Part shown: positions 5,951 to 6,837 of the stretch, piece by piece
Numbering within the stretch: the first letter of the stretch is position 1
Layout of the letters: each line of letters opens with the position of its first letter
NCBI GenBank assembly: GCA_027325115.1
Contig: DAHWFG010000123.1
Span: forward strand, 1 to 6,837
Length of the DNA stretch: 6,837 nt
DNA from: JAKBCQ01 sp021807585
GTDB taxonomy: Bacteria; Planctomycetota; Planctomycetia; Isosphaerales; Isosphaeraceae
Direction: 5' to 3'
Translations under genes and position numbers: made by a program
The notes under the pieces: model-generated
Told to the model about the DNA's origin: nothing
Database searches by the model: none
Seen by the model: only the letters and a program-made list of their open reading frames with translations

Positions 5951-6837
5951 ATGGAAACTTACACACCGATCATGAATGACGATTACTTGAGATACGCCGA
6001 TCTTTTGTTGCAACATCATCGTCTATTATGCGCCGGGAGACAGGAGAGCGAGGAAATCGAATCGATCGAAGATGAGATGACGGCTCTTTGGGATCGTCTC
6101 GACACAGTCCAGCGTGCGAGTCTTTCAGGGCTCGGCTCAGATCAGAATTGGATTCGACGCAACGGCTCTCCACCACCGAAAGGAAAGACACATGACGAAG
6201 TGACTCCACAAGACGTAGACTCGCTCAATCGATCGTTGAACGCTAAAGATTGGCATGCCTTTCTGCATTATATCAGGATTTGTCAGTCTTTGTTTCCCAA
6301 CAATTTCTTGGCGCACATTCGATCGATCGCCTGGACAAATCTCGGATTACCTCAGATCTCGAGTCCATTTTGGGATTTCGCCGCCGATTTACAACCGAAA
6401 GCCGGCTTGATCGCATTTCAGGCGATTGCGATTGCAGAGAGAATGAATATTAATGACGGATTGGATCGAGCGAGGAAAATTGTACAGGAACCCGATAATC
6501 ATCCCGTATTGGCCGTTGTTTTCGCAATTTCTATGTTACTGGAAAAAGTTAAAACAATACTTTCGGATAATGAAATTCGAGATTATTCCAAAGTTTTAAA
6601 ATCAACACTTGAACGCTTAAAAAAAGAAACTCATGAGAATCTCGATTTTCTCATGATTCAACAAATCGCCGGTCTGTGTTACCAGTCTCTCGGAGAAATT
6701 GATGAAGCGAATAAATTCTATGATATCGGATTGGCGATCGAACCCGAGAACACGCAGTTATTGTTCGCGAGAGGAGTTCTTCTATCAAAGTACAATCCTG
6801 AAGAATCTGTGAAGTCATTTTCGAGAGCGGCTGAATT
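5951..6837 (+). CDS. Tetratricopeptide-repeat protein, 3' end outside the window
   Basis: An open frame of 295 codons continues past the right edge, so the protein is C-terminally incomplete. The N-terminal part (about 10-65) is helical and acidic: YLRYADLLLQHHRL, then EEIESIEDEM and ALWDRLDTVQRASLSGLGSD. I associate this pattern with a planctomycete family that carries IRDEMD..W..L and GLSAD in this place. The middle (90-225) is alpha-helical and TPR-like but diverged. Clear TPR units lie at about 234-267 (Gly241, Tyr244, Ala253, Tyr257, Pro265) and from 268 onwards (Gly275, Phe290, Ala294). There is no signal peptide or membrane segment. ATG 5951 is preferred because GAGGG lies 8 nt upstream; ATG 5972 is also in frame. 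Being coupled to the small gene before it, it may bind or neutralise that product. This is inferred; TPR proteins are scaffolds with many roles. The second half is markedly AT-rich. Confidence 0.8.
   Translation, partial: METYTPIMNDDYLRYADLLLQHHRLLCAGRQESEEIESIEDEMTALWDRLDTVQRASLSGLGSDQNWIRRNGSPPPKGKTHDEVTPQDVDSLNRSLNAKDWHAFLHYIRICQSLFPNNFLAHIRSIAWTNLGLPQISSPFWDFAADLQPKAGLIAFQAIAIAERMNINDGLDRARKIVQEPDNHPVLAVVFAISMLLEKVKTILSDNEIRDYSKVLKSTLERLKKETHENLDFLMIQQIAGLCYQSLGEIDEANKFYDIGLAIEPENTQLLFARGVLLSKYNPEESVKSFSRAAE

Noticed and set aside
6250..6453. Plus-strand 67-codon frame
   Set aside because: It is a shadow inside the TPR gene, which is open in another frame from 5951 to the window end.
1..6837. 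CRISPR array, tRNA, rRNA or insertion sequence
   Set aside because: No regularly spaced repeats, no cloverleaf or rRNA-like stretch, and no transposase or terminal inverted repeats were seen.

Overview
The window holds the 3' part of a C30 (staphyloxanthin-type) carotenoid operon followed by an unrelated, more AT-rich two-gene module that runs off the right edge. The gene set suggests a planctomycete: squalene-derived C30 carotenoid clusters with an aldehyde dehydrogenase, a CrtP-type oxidase, a PlsC-type acyltransferase and a CrtQ-type glycosyltransferase are known from that phylum. The last gene also has an N-terminal pattern that I associate with planctomycete TPR proteins. No marker gene is present, so this assignment is an inference. 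The DNA is very rich in GATC and CGATCG across genes and frames.

Positions 1-5261: four same-strand genes separated by 13-16 nt. In order they are a carotenoid aldehyde dehydrogenase, a CrtP/CrtNb-like FAD oxidase, a lysophospholipid-acyltransferase-family protein and a membrane GT2 glycosyltransferase of the CrtQ type. A plausible pathway is that the oxidase makes a terminal carotenoid aldehyde, the dehydrogenase oxidises it to the acid, the glycosyltransferase attaches a sugar and the acyltransferase esterifies that sugar. The early steps (squalene or diapophytoene synthesis and the CrtN desaturase) are not in the window. A TGA at 7-9, 1 nt before the first start codon, hints that the operon continues upstream.

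Positions 5262-5517: a non-coding gap with two inverted-repeat structures and no recognisable strong promoter.

Positions 5518-6837: a TTG-started 142-residue protein with a faint resemblance to Tse2-type ADP-ribosyltransferase toxins, followed 4 nt later by a TPR-repeat protein whose 3' end lies outside the window. The tight spacing and the different base composition make this pair the least explained part of the window.
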